Numbered from the stretch's first letter, positions 18,190 to 30,275 are shown. The stretch: DNA of 64,000 nucleotides from Mesostigma viride (GCA_009746045.1 RPFO01000123.1:1873713-1937712); one strand, 5' to 3'. The notes: generated from the letters alone by a model not told the origin. Made by a program: numbers and translations.

Positions 18190-18350
18190 TTACAGGGCAA
18201 AAGAGTCTAAAAAGATTCGTTAAAAGACTTGCAAAAAGGTTCGTCAAAAGACTGCAAAAAGGTTCGTCAAAAGACTGCAAAAAGGGTTCGTTAAAAGACT
18301 GCAAAAAGGTTCGTGAAGGGAAAAACTGCAAAAAGATTCGTAACAAGATT
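18190..18350. repeat. 22-23-bp tandem repeat
   Basis: About five or six units of the type AAAAGACTGCAAAAAGGTTC-GT(C/T), diverging towards both ends. On minus they read as a leucine/phenylalanine-rich repeat, which I treat as an artefact. Confidence 0.75.
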
Positions 18351-18639
18351 CCAAAAACGGGGCGATCTGATTTCGATTTACTACGTTAGCACTAAGTATT
18401 AAGACAGAAGCTTGCAAGGCTTCGATCTGCCAAATTTTACTGAGTATCCGGTGTCCTCTCTAGGAATCCTCTCTAGGAAGCAGCACTTGGGATCCAACTC
18501 AGTGGGCTAGGCGTACCTTGTAGCTTGCCCGATTCGTTGACTTCGGCAGTTCGGCTGACGACCGAATATTGAATAATGAAATTAATGACTTCAATGCGGC
18601 GCGTTTGGCCGTTGCAGCCCTGTGCAGTCCAGCACGGGC

Positions 18640-18710
18640 GCTCCTCCGATACCAATGTTACGTCCGGACCTGTGATCAGACCCGGGCCGGGTCCTGATCA
18701 AGGTATCAGG
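18640..18710 (-). promoter_or_regulatory. Possible LTR end and primer-binding site
   Basis: On minus, GTCCGGACGTAACA is followed by TTGGTATCGGAGGAGC, which resembles the initiator-Met tRNA primer site TGGTATCAGAGC next to an LTR end. No second LTR or retroelement gene was matched to it, so this is a weak call. Confidence 0.3.
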
Positions 18711-19440
18711 AAAGAATCTTTAACCCGTTGGACAATGGGTTGCAACTTGGAAATCTCGCGTGCCAACGTCGTTATTTCATTAATAATAAACGGGTCCGGG
18801 GCCAACTACAATCGGGACAAGAGGGGGAAGAACTAAATGGATGACGCAGGCTCAGGAAGCATGAACGCGTGGGAAGGTTGGGCCACCTTCCCCATCCATA
18901 TACTTTGACAACCGCGTGGCGTGCGTCGCCGCCACGCGCTACAACTTGTCTCTTGACCACACGAACAGACACCGGGCCAACCGGCCCTGAACAAACATAG
19001 ATCACACACTTAGGGTCGTTTGGCACACACACAAAATATCTGACGACTCTTGGTCGACTCAGAAGTGTACAAAATAGTGTGCCACGACTATACTTCTACC
19101 ACACCAAACGGACAGTGACCGGGCCGGTCCCCTCCGATCGGCACCAGCTAACTCTAAAAATACTTGTCCATTTTGTCCGCTTCCAGCGGCGGACTGTCAC
19201 ACGTTGATCACTTTATCCTGCTACAGTATTGTTGCCTTGGGATGCAACAGGAGGTTCTGAAATGCCTTCAAAAACATCCAGCGTTTGCCACTCCTGGAGC
19301 GCACGCGCCAATGCTACTCGCCAGGCCTCAAGGCCAGCGAAAGTGTGACAATCCAGGTCTACATCATCAAAGGACATAGGGCTATGAGCAGCAAATGACC
19401 TTTTTGTGAGACCGCAGGAGAAGTCACGTGCACACTGAGC
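18711..19440. other. No gene seen
   Basis: GC-rich mixed sequence with no supported frame; it could be LTR sequence of a minus-strand element if the primer-site call at 18640-18710 is right. Confidence 0.35.
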
Positions 19441-19519
19441 TGGGCAGGAGGTGTTGCGCTGGATTAGGACAAATTGCGAAATTTAGGACACTTTTGATGC
19501 CAACTCAAGAAAATAAGTT

Positions 19520-20485
19520 AATCTGGGTCCCTTTTATGGGATTAATTAATTAATTAATTAATTAATTAAACTCGTGCTCCCGTTGGGGAGTCACGGAGCA
19601 CCGAAGTGCTTTTAATCCCTGTGTGTGCACTACAGGAGAAAGGGCAGAGACCCCCAGTCTCCTTCATGCCAAAGGCATGCCACAGCTGCAATCGGGCGCG
19701 GCTAGCTAAAAGGACAGGCTAACGATCCGGCAAACTGTGGGTGCAATAAGACCCATGTGAGCATATCATAGCAAGGAGCGTGGGCAAGTAATCTGAACAT
19801 AGCCAGGGCGTAGCATGGCTGTACTAGGACTAGGCTAAGGCTATGGCTGGTTGTGTACCGTGCGTTGGCGGCACGTGACTAGGTGTGTTGGCACAGCTAG
19901 GCGACATTCTAGGCATGGCTGCCTTAGCGGCAGTGACGCCAATGGTTACAAGCTAGGGCTATTGCTATTCTAGCCCACTGGGGGCGTCCACATCTTGTGG
20001 TTGATCATCAGGTCCCCGCCCCTCCAGTACATGCACCTTGGGCTTCTGGGGGTCCTGCTTATGGCGGAGGTATTCCGGCCACAGGTCGCGTCGCTGCTGT
20101 TGCTGAGCCGGGGTGAGGTCGTCATCCAGCGTCCAGGTGAGGTCGTGCAACCGCTTGCGACGAGAGAGGAACCGCTGCTTATCCTCAGGGGAGGGGAAGG
20201 TGAGTAGGACTGGTGGGGGAGCCGCCTTGTCCCGTGAGTGGGGAAGGCGGTGGCACCCACGCAGTTCTACCTCACCTACCAGGCCCATGAGGGTAAGAAG
20301 CTGGTTCTTGAGCTCGTCAGCAAGAGAGGTTGACGTCTCACCTGGCTTCTGGGGGAAGCGACGGAGCACCACTCGGCACTCGCGGCGAGCGCGGTCGGTG
20401 ACCTCCCGTTGCTGGGCCTGGCGGTGGTCCTCCAGCTCCTGGAGCTTTGTGGCGATGGCGTCGGTGGTGGAGGCGGGTTTATGGG
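19520..20485 (-). mobile_element. LINE fragment: ORF1-like end, 3' UTR and (TTAA)n tail
   Basis: Read on minus: an ORF1-like coding end (20485-19965), a roughly 390-bp 3' UTR, then a TTAATTAA microsatellite tail at about 19541-19570. A close copy of the 3' UTR lies at about 56338-56835 on +, with the same tail. No ORF2 lies between ORF1 and the UTR, so this is a deleted or non-autonomous form. Confidence 0.75.
19965..20485 (-). CDS. L1-type ORF1p-like protein, partial
   Basis: The minus frame encodes a short coiled-coil-like start (ATKLQELEDHRQAQQREVTD, basic and heptad-like). It is followed by a region like the L1 ORF1p RRM and C-terminal domain: VVLRRFPQKPGETSTSLADE, PPVLLTFPSPEDKQRFLSRR, DDDLTPAQQQQRRDLWPEYL. 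ORF1p binds RNA and helps form the LINE ribonucleoprotein. The frame is open at the 5' side to about 20485 with no convincing ATG and stops at 19965, close to the 3' UTR. Assignment is by pattern only. Confidence 0.6.
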
Positions 20486-20749
20486 ATTATATGTGGCTGA
20501 CATTGATTCTTGCTATTTTTCTCGATCTCACACTTGTCTAACTGGCTGGAAAACGAACATGGACGTACGTGATTCCAGCTCTTTGTGGCATGGTGCATAT
20601 ATTGCATGAGAGATTCTTCCACAGTTCTAAGTCACCATGGGCAATACGTCATGTCACTGACTCATCATGACTGCACACAGTGACCATAATCAAATGCAGA
20701 TTTTATATTGGCAATTATACTCATAATGTCTCGCAACTGATTCTGCCAT

Positions 20750-21640
20750 TTTCGATTCATTAAGGGGACGTGGCGCGCCGAATATTTTCCGCGCGAAAAA
20801 ATTCGCGGCACCGGCCGTACCGTGAAAAGTGGGTGCTCCGTGCGCGCACCACTTGCGGAAGTGGCCATGGCGACTGCGTTTAGGCGAAACTAGCAATGTA
20901 GGGCTAGAGAAATGCCAAAAAAATGCTTGGATGTTGAAGACGATGATTTAATGATGTTGGGTTGCGGCGGCAAGTGGCTGGTTTACGATATCGCTGCTTT
21001 CTTTTACTGCCATCGGCATGGGGGGTAATCTGCATTTTTTGGTCGCGCGGAATAAAATAGAATTCGTGATTGCGGCAGTAAATTCTCAGTTTGGGGGGTC
21101 TTTTTGACCGTGAAGGATGCATTCTTATCGGTAGCATCGAATTCTAAACCGAACGGGTGCTTTTTGCTACATTTTCGGCCATTCTCGGTAAGTATTTCTT
21201 CAGGCCTGCGCAGTGCATGTCGGAACCTTCCATGGAAGAACGGCCGTTGTTGCGCGCCTGGGCGAGGGATCTACAAGGGCAAGGTATATATTTGTGGCGA
21301 CTGTTATCTACTATCAGTTCTTTCTTCGAAGAGCTCATCGTTCGAAGTTTTTTGCGTTCGTTTTGGTCAGTTTCCGCCAGTTAACTCTCCGTTGCTCGCC
21401 GTCGTGTTGACGAATACCTGGCAGCTTTAGCTTGTTTTCGTTGATGTCTTGATCAAATCCGCTTCAGTCTCAGCCGATAGATCCTAGGGAAGGCGTAAGG
21501 GATTTCATGCACGTGTTCTGGCAAGGATGTTGTGCGTATGGACGCTTCTTGTTGTGTGATAGTGACGCACCCTTTCCTCGCAGCGGCATCACAGCGGTCA
21601 GAAGCTGAACGGCCGCCACTGGTTTCTTTGCATTTTATCG
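20750..21640. repeat. Diverged relative of the interior of the 26.7-28.4 kb transposon
   Basis: Shared words in the same order: GTGGCCATGGCGAC (20862; also about 26980), CAGGCCTGCGC, and TTGCGCGCCTGGG (21250-21280; also about 27380). The spacing is similar. No coding frame and no clear termini. Confidence 0.45.
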
Positions 21641-22545
21641 TGCAGGGAAGGAAGTTTTTTTATCGACGATCATGTTGGAGATATTGCATTTGTGTGACTG
21701 CATGTAGATAGCTGCCATCATTGGTTTATTTGAGCTTTCCTTGTTATGATGATGTGACAAGACAGCAATGTGCTGAGCCAACCATGGTTGACATGGTTGA
21801 CTGCATGCAAGCTTTGTATGCCATGATCTCCTTGGTTCCTTGCCCTCCATAGTTCCAGTTTGTTGTCCATGTCGGGTAGGGCAGTTAAGGAGTTGTTGCT
21901 GTGTTGGTAAGCTTGGTTGGCATAACCCTTACACTCTAACCTGGGAGAAACATAGAAATGCTGGTAATGCATTTTAGTGCCATCATCATTATTGCTATTC
22001 ACATGCTTATATATCTGGCCATGCTCGAGGGACGGTGAAGGAGTATGAGGTGTGTGGCCACCCCTTTGTACTTCATAACATATTCAGCATGGATTTGATG
22101 CATGTTGATGGCATGTAAAGTGTGATTGTGTTTACTTGCTTTCTGAGTGGTCCTTAGCGCCTTGTCAGGTGGTGAGTGGTCGTCTAGGAAACCCATCAGT
22201 GCGTGCCACAGTGACCCCCAACCTTGAGCATGTGTCGTCATCAGTGTGCTAGAGTTAATTATATGTGCTTTTGATCATAGATTTGCTGAGTTCTTGGCAT
22301 GAAGTTTACAAGGTAACCTTGGGTAGAGTATAGTGTATGCTCTCTTGGCATGTGTACCTAGCGATCGTGTTGCTATGCTTGCGCTGGCAAGGTTGGCCAT
22401 GCCGAGGGCAGGTGAGGGCAGATGTGGTGCCTAGCCGTTTGCTTATGTTTTGTGATCGAGTGGGGCATGCTTTCTGGCTTTTTGGATGGAAAACAGCATG
22501 CCTAAGTGGCCATATACAAAGAAACCCCCCTTAAGCTTATGTTCA
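21641..22545. other. No gene seen
   Basis: Mixed-composition sequence with only short frames in all directions; nothing recognised. Confidence 0.4.
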
Positions 22546-22559
22546 GGTTTTAGCACGCA

Positions 22560-22955
22560 TAACCTTATTACTTGAGCTAGACTTGTCGGAATGACCTGTT
22601 TTAAGGGTGGCTGCCACGACGTGATGCAAAGGGAGGGGCAGGGGGACGATGGGGAAGGTAGTAGTGATGATGAGAATGATGTTGATGATATTCCTTGCCT
22701 TGCATGTGCGTCCCCGGATGAAATTGACGGTGTCCCTTTCCTGCTGTGCAGCACATTGGGGTGCAAGGGAGGACTGCATGGGTGCTGCGCTGACCCCCCG
22801 TTGACTAAGGAGTCCAAGGGGGATTGGTTTTGCCCTGCCTGCCTTGTGCAGGATGCTTACAAGGGCTGATATAGTGACATTTTTGTTTTAGCGGGCATTT
22901 TTCTGAAAACACGTCTGACGCAATAACTTGAGCTAGACTTGTCGGAATGACCTGG
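22560..22955. repeat. Direct repeat bracketing the PHD ORF
   Basis: The words ACTTGAGCTAGACTTGTC and GGAATGACCTG occur together at about 22570-22600 and again at about 22926-22953, so the PHD ORF lies between two copies of a 29-bp repeat. The first copy contains the start of the ORF. Confidence 0.7.
22591..22869 (+). CDS. PHD-finger ORF
   Basis: A 92-codon frame with an acidic stretch (DDGEGSSDDENDVDD) followed by a PHD-type zinc finger: C-x2-C (CLAC), C-x4-C (CSTLGC), H-x2-C (HGCC) and W-x-C-x2-C (WFCPAC) near the C-terminus. PHD fingers usually read histone H3 tails. The Cys4-His-Cys3 pattern is complete and the spacing normal. The gene may continue by splicing, since the finger is the last thing before the stop. 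It could be a small protein, an exon, or part of a transposon-captured chromatin reader. Confidence 0.6.
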   Translation: MTCFKGGCHDVMQREGQGDDGEGSSDDENDVDDIPCLACASPDEIDGVPFLLCSTLGCKGGLHGCCADPPLTKESKGDWFCPACLVQDAYKG

Positions 22956-23690
22956 GACTTGGAACACTGCTGTCCCCCTGTTAGCCGGAATTTTTGTTGA
23001 TTTTGTGGCCTTATCGGAAGTGTTTATGATATGTTTATTCCCAATGTCCGGTAAAAAATGACCTGTTTTGCGGGAAAATTAATAACTGTTCAAGGTTTCG
23101 CCATTTCCATGATGTAAATAGCTCAGCAAGCTACGAATTCAGGGAACTATATGACCTTGATTTTTGGTAGCCAACAAATAAGTGCATTGGCTGGGGCATA
23201 CCCAGCCCTAATTAGCGTCTTTTGCTATTTATAGCGCATTATTGGCGTATATATGGGGGTAGTACCCCCAACAAGTGCATGGACAACTCACTAGAGATGT
23301 TATTTAGTGCCCTCAATCATAATTCAGCATTGTGCAAATGAATTTCAAGTGATATTAGCATATGTCAAATTTTAAGGGTTTTGGGGTGCCACCTCCCCTT
23401 AACACAATTATCATGATCTACATGTTACTCCAAGTCGTTACAAGGCATCACATTGTCATCACAAAGGCAATCATCGCTAGCTTGCATAGTGCACGCCAAG
23501 GGTAGTTATAAACTTGACTGATGCCTGGTTCCTTGAATGGCGTAGGCCATCAGCGATGGGTGGAGATACGGAATTGCGGCATGCTACTTGATGGGGCTGA
23601 TGTGCTGCCTAATAATTCACACTGAATTGATGGTGCCAGTGCCAATATAGGGGTTCATACTACCACGCCGCCCTTCCTGACATCCATTGC
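22956..23690. other. No gene seen
   Basis: AT-rich sequence. Words such as TGACCTGTTTT recur. No supported frame. Confidence 0.4.
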
Positions 23691-23703
23691 CACCCAGCGG
23701 ATG

Positions 23704-25825
23704 TCAGCTGCCAACCCGGTGGCGCGGTCGGTGCCGGCGGCGTTGGAACCTGCTGCCATCCCGCACTAGCTGTCCACTGCCAACCAGGTGGCCCGGTTGG
23801 TGCCCGGCGGTGGGGCTACTGCCTGCTGCCACCCTGTTGATGTCACCTGCCAACCCGGTGGCGCCGCTGCGGGCGGTGCGGTCGGTGCCGGCGGTGCTGG
23901 TGCCTGCTGCCACCTTGTTGATGTCACCTGCCAACCCGGTGGCGCCACTGCAGGCATGCAGTGCGGTCGGAGCCGGCGGTGCTGGTGCCTGCTGCCATCC
24001 TGTTGATGTCACCTGCCAACCCGGTGGCGCCACTGCGGGCAGTGCGGTCGGTGCCGGCGGTGCTGGTGCCTGCTGCCACCCTGTTGATGTCAGCTGCCAA
24101 CCCGGTGGCGCCGCTGCGGGCGGTGCGGTCGGTGCCGGCGGTGCTGGTGCCTGCTGCCACCCTGTTGATGTCACCTGCCAACCCGGTGGCGCCGCTGCGG
24201 TCGGTGCGGTTGGTGCCAGTGGTACGGATGCTGGTGGCATTGGTGCTGATGGTGCTGATGCAGGCAGCGCTTGTGTTGGTTCCATCTGCGTTGTTCTTGC
24301 TGATGCAAGCTGATGCATCTGCCGTTGCATCTGCTGCAGTTGCTGTTGATGGTCCGCTGCCTGTTTTTGCATCATGTCCACAACTTGCTGCAGTAGCTTT
24401 GAGGATACATCTTGCTGCTGTGGCAGTGGTGGTTGTGGCAGCGGTGGTCCCGACGGTGTGCGGTCGCACTCTTGCTTGCGTGGCCGCTTCACAGGCGGGG
24501 GATCTGCTTTCTTGGTTGGCTTTGCTCCCCGTTCTTGGTGGGTGCTTGTCACCTCCATCAAGGCGCGACTCCATCTGAGGCCGATGCAGCCCGAGGCCGG
24601 AGCTCCCGCGAGCGCTCAGCCATCACAGGCGTTGCAGAGTGGATGATTTCAACTGAGCCGCTGTGTGGGAAATCATTTGCCGAAAGGATGCAAGGCTTTG
24701 CTGCACAATTGCCAAGAATAAAGTCCTGCAATTCTGCTTGGAATTGTGCAAACCATGTGGCTGCCCGCTTTGTGCTGGAGTTGCAGGCCATGTCCAACAT
24801 GCCGCGCACAGAGCCCCGCTGCATCTCGATGCCCGCTATCGGCCATGGTGCAGGCCCTCCGTTCTCGGTCACCACAAGGATGACGCTATTCCGGAAATGG
24901 ACAGCCTGTGCTCCCTTCCTGCAGGCACTTTGGAGAGTCTTTACATAGCTGTACTCGCTTTGCAGCACCAGCATCACTTTCGCCTCCTGGGTCTTGACCT
25001 CACCAACTGCCACCCCAAAGGCATTCCAGCCGGGCACCTTCAACACTGCGCCCTGCAGCGGCCCAGTGACATCAAAATCCCCCCGTTTACCTGATGATGC
25101 TGACAGGTTTGCTGGCGGCGATGCTTCTGGCGATGGGAGGATTGAGATTTTGGCCGATGGTGCCGCCGAGGGCGTGTGTGGGCCCTTGCTGGAGCTGACA
25201 GTCCGGTGACGTGAACAATTGCCGTGAACAATCGTCGACCTCGGATGAAGTTTTTTGCGATGCAGGGCCATCCGTGATGGGTGGAGGCGGGCTTTCCTCT
25301 TGTGGGATCGATGCTGCCTTTTGGATCCGATGAACCACCGCCGTCTTCTGCACCTGGCGGATCTGGATCTTTGTCCTCGGCGGATTCGGGGCTTGGTAGC
25401 TCCTCGTCATCGTCGTCATCGTCATCGTGCTTGGTGGCATTGAGGTCATGAAGATCTGCCAAGCCGTTCAAATCGGCCTCGGTCACCGGCTTGTATTTCC
25501 AGAAGTCGGGAGGAAGCGGTGAAAATTTGCTGGTTACGGGGTCGGGGCCGTTGGGCTCGTTGTCTACCGCCATGGCCTCATCGTTTGGTCCTGAACGGCG
25601 CCCTGGCCCACCACAATCCGGGCAGGTCCATACCGTTCCCTCTTCCGCATCCGGCTCTTGAAACATTCCGGTGCAGAGACCATGCACCTGCTTGCCGCAA
25701 TTTTTGAGGCATGGGTGGTTAGCACCGCCCAAAAGGTCGTTTCTCTTGGCATCATCCTTAACTTTTTCCAACGCCCACTTTCGACAGGAATCTCCTGCAT
25801 AACACAATGTTGATACTTCCGACAT
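23704..25825 (-). CDS. Putative spliced or frameshifted PHD/zinc-finger gene with Q-rich and P/A-repeat C-terminus
   Basis: Three consecutive minus frames may form one gene. 25825-25200: zinc-finger-like CRKW..CLKNCGKQVHGLC..WTCPDC, then an acidic run (KHDDDDDDDEELPSPES). 25271-24558: a middle region with GPLQGAVLKVPGWNAFGVAV and TWFAQFQAELQDFILGNCAA. 24561-23704: a basic start (KADPPPVKRPRKQE), a Q-rich coiled-coil-like region (MMQKQAADHQQQLQQMQRQM) and a 28-residue tandem repeat (APTAPPAAAPPGWQLTSTGW). The Cys/His pattern suggests a PHD-like chromatin reader. Splice sites were not resolved, so the exon structure is uncertain; nearby frame changes could also be decay. Confidence 0.45.
23790..24230. 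repeat. About 84-87-bp coding minisatellite
   Basis: Five to six copies of a unit containing GCCAACCCGGTGGCGCC, GTCGGTGCCGGCGGTGCTGG and TGCCTGCTGCCACC. On minus it encodes the PPGWQ(V/L)TSTGWQQAPAPPAP repeat. One unit carries an indel that shifts the frame. Confidence 0.85.
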
Positions 25826-25829
25826 TTCT

Positions 25830-26660
25830 CATGCATCCAGCCGCTAGAATCCGGCATTGCCATCCGCCATCGTCAGCTCTCGCGCAGAGCCGGCATTGCG
25901 GTGCCAACATCCGCTGGCATCTTGCAAATTAAATTCAAGCGGGTACTGGCGGGAATGTTGCTTCGCTTGGCATAAACAAAATTCCGAAGTCAATGCAAAG
26001 TCTTCGCTTCTGGCATCCGGCCAGGTTTGATTGACGGACTGGCTCGACTGATTAGGCATCGTATCTTGGCATCCGAAGGCGATGCTAGACGATTCCAGGC
26101 GATGCTAGACGATTCCAAACAAGGTATGGCCTGAGTATCTGGCACCAGATTTTCGTTCGCCGATACTAGACAAATTCTTCTACGGTTACAGTTTGTAGTA
26201 AATCCATTGGTACCAAAGTAAACTACTAGTACGTGGGTACATCTCAGCCCATCATCATATCTTATTTCAGCATCGTATCTTGGCACCGGAAGAAAATAAG
26301 TGCTGAATGCTAGGAATCGCCTGGCGGTCGGCGGAATCGCCCTGTAAGCAGCGTATCTTGGTGCACGTCACTGCCCGAGGTGCCATGCCATGCAGCCACG
26401 CCCGAAGTTAATTACCTAGGGATACGCTCAGAAAAGCCATTGAAGCTACGAGCTATGGCTGGCCAGCTTATTGTCGGGGGATTAATATGTTACAGATATA
26501 TCCAGAGGTGATATTTCGAGAAGTTAATTTGATGCAAAGAGCTATGGAAAATATGTACCAGATCTGGCCGGGTTGTGCATGAAATGAGCACGTTGCCATG
26601 GCAGGTTCCATACGTATACATTTGTGAATGGCCGATTCATGGTGCAGCTAGGCAAGCATT
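25830..26660. other. No gene seen
   Basis: Short frames only. Includes repeated words GGCATC..TATCTTGGCA(C/T) and GGCGATGCTAGACGATTCCA (twice at about 26080-26115). Confidence 0.4.
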
Positions 26661-26672
26661 TGGCGGTGAACA

Positions 26673-28414
26673 GTGTGAGATCATACGCCGTATAATACGG
26701 TATAATACGGTATGATACGTTATGCGCTGGTTTTTAGCGCATAATTTTTCATACGTAATACGTTTTAGCGCATAATGACGCATAATGACGTATAATACCG
26801 TATAATGCCGTATTTTCCGCGGTTTTTTTACGTTTTGCGCGGCTAGGATGCCAGAACGACAGGGCAACGATTTGAAGCCACAGATTTCGTATCTCTACTA
26901 AGTACTGACCCGTCTGAACTTTCACAATTCGACGCGATCGTATTTTGACATTGTGGTGCACAGTGCGCGCACCGTGCGGAGGTGGCCATGGCGACGTGCG
27001 TTCCGTTAAAATATGGCTGATCCGGCGGGCGACAGGCGAAAAAATTAAGCCGATGGTTAAAAGTGATGTTCTATTATGATGTTTCATAGCAAGATCTGCA
27101 CTATTTGCAAATTCGCTGCCTTTGTTGGTACAGATTTGTACGGGGGTATCATCCAACAATTTGGCCGCGATGAATAATCTAGCATGTGTGCCTGCGACGG
27201 TAGAACTCGATATTCGTGGGTTATTTTGATGCAGCAAGAGCCGTTTAGTAACGGACACCATGAAAATAACCTAAGCATCTTCGATCTGCGGCCATTTCCT
27301 GTCATTTCTAAAATGATTTCGTTCAGGCCTGCGCGATCCGCGGTTAATCCATCCATGGCTGGCTGGCTTTTCTTGCGCGCCTGGGTAGGAAATAATGCCG
27401 GCCGTGGTTTGTTGATTTGCCGCATGTCACCGCCCAGTCTGTTTGCGCTCTTAATGAACCTGGCATGAAACTTTTTGCGCCGTTTCTGGGTTTTTCTTGC
27501 TATTTTGTTCTCCACTTGTTGCAGTTGTGCTATCAGATTTTCCGCAGCTTTCAATGGTTTTCCTTACGCTGCGTATGCCTTGCTTCCTAAAGCTACCCAG
27601 AATTGATCGGGCAGTTATCTGGCTTTGCTACGCTTCCTGTATGGAGGTTTTCACACGGTAGACATTTTATATTGCGTAGTCAAGGACCCTAGCTGCCTGG
27701 GAGCGGCATCACCGTTGCAAGGAGCTGGCGAGCTCATAGACGCCTGTCATGCTCTTCAGCCTGCTGGAAAACAAGGTTGTTGTATGGAAGGTGAGAATAT
27801 GTGAGTTACTTATCACATCCCCACCTGTTTAGCCTCCGTGGTCCCCCAACGGGGACACGAGATTAATTAATATTAATTAATTAATTCAGTTAATTAATTA
27901 ATTAATGCACACCACGAGTCACACACCTGTAGTCACATGCAGCTCAGTATATTCACATAGCATCGCACCATGCAAACATACTACATGCATTAATTGTATA
28001 CTACTGTAGTATTTGCGTGCATGCACAGCCACATATATATATTAAAATATATAATTACTTGCATCAAAGTGAAGGCACCCAAGTAAACATAACCAATATA
28101 AAGCCACATATATACACATACACACAATTATGCATGCGCACGTTTACATTCTCAGTATTACATGCAATACATCGATCGTGTCCACAATGTCCACTGTATA
28201 GAGTATAGCCGAGGGTAGGGCAACCTTGGATTATGTCCAAAACAGTGTTAAAAACATGTGGATTGATGGTGGGTGTCTTAAAATGTGTAAAATCAGAGTA
28301 TTCTGAGTGTGTCCGTACGATAACGTATAATATCGTATTATACCGTATATCATACCGTATTATACATTATACTCCACCGTGACCGTATAACGCGTATAAC
28401 GTACGATCTCACTC
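26673..28414. mobile_element. TIR DNA transposon with 12-bp target duplication and CGTATAAT subterminal repeats
   Basis: Ends GTGTGAGATCATACG (26673) and CGTACGATCTCACTC (28414) form an imperfect terminal inverted repeat. Both are flanked by TGGCGGTGAACA (26661-26672 and 28415-28426). Just inside each end lie many CGTATAATACGG-type words in both orientations (26685-26830 and 28315-28405). No transposase frame is visible. The long duplication suggests a Mutator-like or related superfamily, but 12 bp is longer than the usual 8-11. Confidence 0.75.
27830..27906 (+). repeat. LINE-type (TTAA)n tail fragment
   Basis: CCCCAACGGGGACACGAG followed by ATTAATTAATATTAATTAATTAATT. It resembles the end of the LINE 3' UTR at about 56800 (CCCCAACGGGAGCACG plus TTAATTAA tail), so it is probably a short 5'-truncated LINE insertion inside the TIR element. 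Confidence 0.6.
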
Positions 28415-28429
28415 TGGCGGTGAACATCG

Positions 28430-28990
28430 CATGCTTTACACTTAGTTCAACGCTGGCGGTGGGTACTGGACGAAGAAACACGTGGGTATGTAAGGCTAAG
28501 GCTAGCTGGCAATTTTACGAAGGTTCCGGTTGTGGCGCTTCTGTGCTGCTTGTTTCTTTCGAGGAATCCGCAGCCCTATGCACGGTGCAGGCCTCGTTGA
28601 GGGGCCGCTGCATGATCTGCGTGATTTTAGAACATTGCTTTTGCAGGTGGATGTTTATTATCTAGTCGAGAATCATTCAGAGATGCATGGATTCCAGGGC
28701 CCCTGCAGATTATATTGCACAATTTGATGCCGGTAAGGGTCGCTGCAACGGAATTGACGACACCACACGCATGAGTAAGTGCTCGATGACACAAGGATAC
28801 ACTGTAGATGAATTCTTGTTTTCGAATACCTTGGTAATATCGCATCATCGTCGACAATGCTCTTGTGGTGACGCCGTTGACAGCATTTGGTACTGAAACA
28901 TGCATGGCACTTTTACTGTAAATTCCTGCTGCCAATAGAATTGTTTGGTGAAACCCATTCTAAACCACTCCCCTGATTACCGTCCCCACT
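28430..28990. other. No gene seen
   Basis: Flank of the TIR element up to the LINE fragment; no supported frame. A roughly 20-bp tandem duplication CACTCCCCTGATTACCGT occurs at about 28968-29006, at the LINE truncation point. Confidence 0.45.
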
Positions 28991-29000
28991 CCCCTGATTA

Positions 29001-30275
29001 CCGTCATCCGCACGCTGTATGAGGGGTCCACCACTTCGGTGCGTACTCAACACGGCATTACCCCGCCATGCCCACTGCAGACCGGCGTCTGGCAGGGTTG
29101 CGTCCTGTCGCCGTACCTGTTTATTATTGTAGTGGATTATGTTATGCGCCAGGCACGTGCTCGCTTTGCTAGCATTGCAGGCCGTGCCCCTGGCCTAGCG
29201 ATCACGAACGAGCTTGGGGAAGGGGGGCCGACTAACAAGCAGAATTTACTAGCTGACCTCATTTATGCCGACGACATCACGCTCATCGAGAAGCCGGAGT
29301 CTGCCCAACTTTGGCTGGACTGCCTGGCGCTCGAGGCTCGGGCGGTTGGTCTAGAAATCAGCCCCAAAACGGAGGCCCTGGCCCTCGGCATGGCAGGGCC
29401 CCCACCCACACTCCGCCTCTTAGACGATGCCGAGGTCAACTACCCTCCTTCAGGCCGCTTCAAGCTGCTCGGCAGTTGGCTTCCCGACTGCGAGGACGAC
29501 ATGACGACACGGATCGGCATGGCGTGGGCGCACCTCCATGACCACCGCCGCTGGTGGAGCAACCCCGCCCTACCCCGGATCGTCAAGCGTGACCTCTTCA
29601 AGGTCGTCATTCTGACGATCCTGACCTACGGCGCCGAGACGTGGACACTGATGCAGGAGCTGGAGCAACGACTCGACGGCGCCGTCACCAAGATGCTGCG
29701 CAAGGCCCTTAACATCCCCTTTGGTTTGCACATTAGTAATGTGGATTTGTACGCTGATTTGCCCTACGTTTCCCACATTATTAGGCACAGGCGCCTGGGC
29801 CTAGCCGGGCACCTGGCCCGCACAGATCAGGTAGATACATCAGATAGACTAGCTGGCACCAAGCCCGCCCAGCCTGGGCGATATGTCCTCACCTGGCGTG
29901 CCCCCGGCCGCGCGCGGCAGGGCCGCCACCCGTGGACTTTTCGTGATAGACTCGGCATGGACATGTGCTACACTAGACGTGACGGGCTCACCCCCGGGCA
30001 GCCTCCTGGTTTGTCTGTAATATGGAGGCAGATGGTGCGCAAGGATAGATGGCAAGTAGTGATGAAGGAGACCACCCCCAAGCCTGTGGGGGCTCCGCGT
30101 GTGACCAAGTATGGCATTCATAGCGATTCGGGCCGCGGTGCCCACACCCCTGTAACTAGGACCTAGATAGCTTATACCATCCATTCCATCCCATGTTCCC
30201 CTCCCACTGAGGACTTATGCTCACGTGACGCAGTCACGTGTCTATTAATTAATTAATTAATTAATTAATTCTAAA
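29001..30275 (+). pseudogene. LINE reverse transcriptase, 5'-truncated, with (TTAA)n tail
   Basis: Non-LTR retrotransposon ORF2 C-terminal part. Motifs: PLQTGVWQGCVLSPYLFIIV (fingers/palm), LIYADDITLIEK (catalytic YADD), EARAVGLEISPKTEALAL, and the thumb-like YGAETWTLMQELEQ. RLGLAGHLAR comes near the end. The frame is open from about 29001 to the stop at 30166. Endonuclease and the first half of RT are missing, as in a 5'-truncated insertion. A short 3' UTR leads to a TTAATTAA tail at about 30240-30272. The element enables target-primed reverse transcription when intact; this copy cannot. Confidence 0.85.

Noticed and set aside
18640-18710. Complete LTR retrotransposon around 18-19 kb
   Set aside because: Only a primer-site-like word and an LTR-like end were found; no paired LTR and no pol domains.
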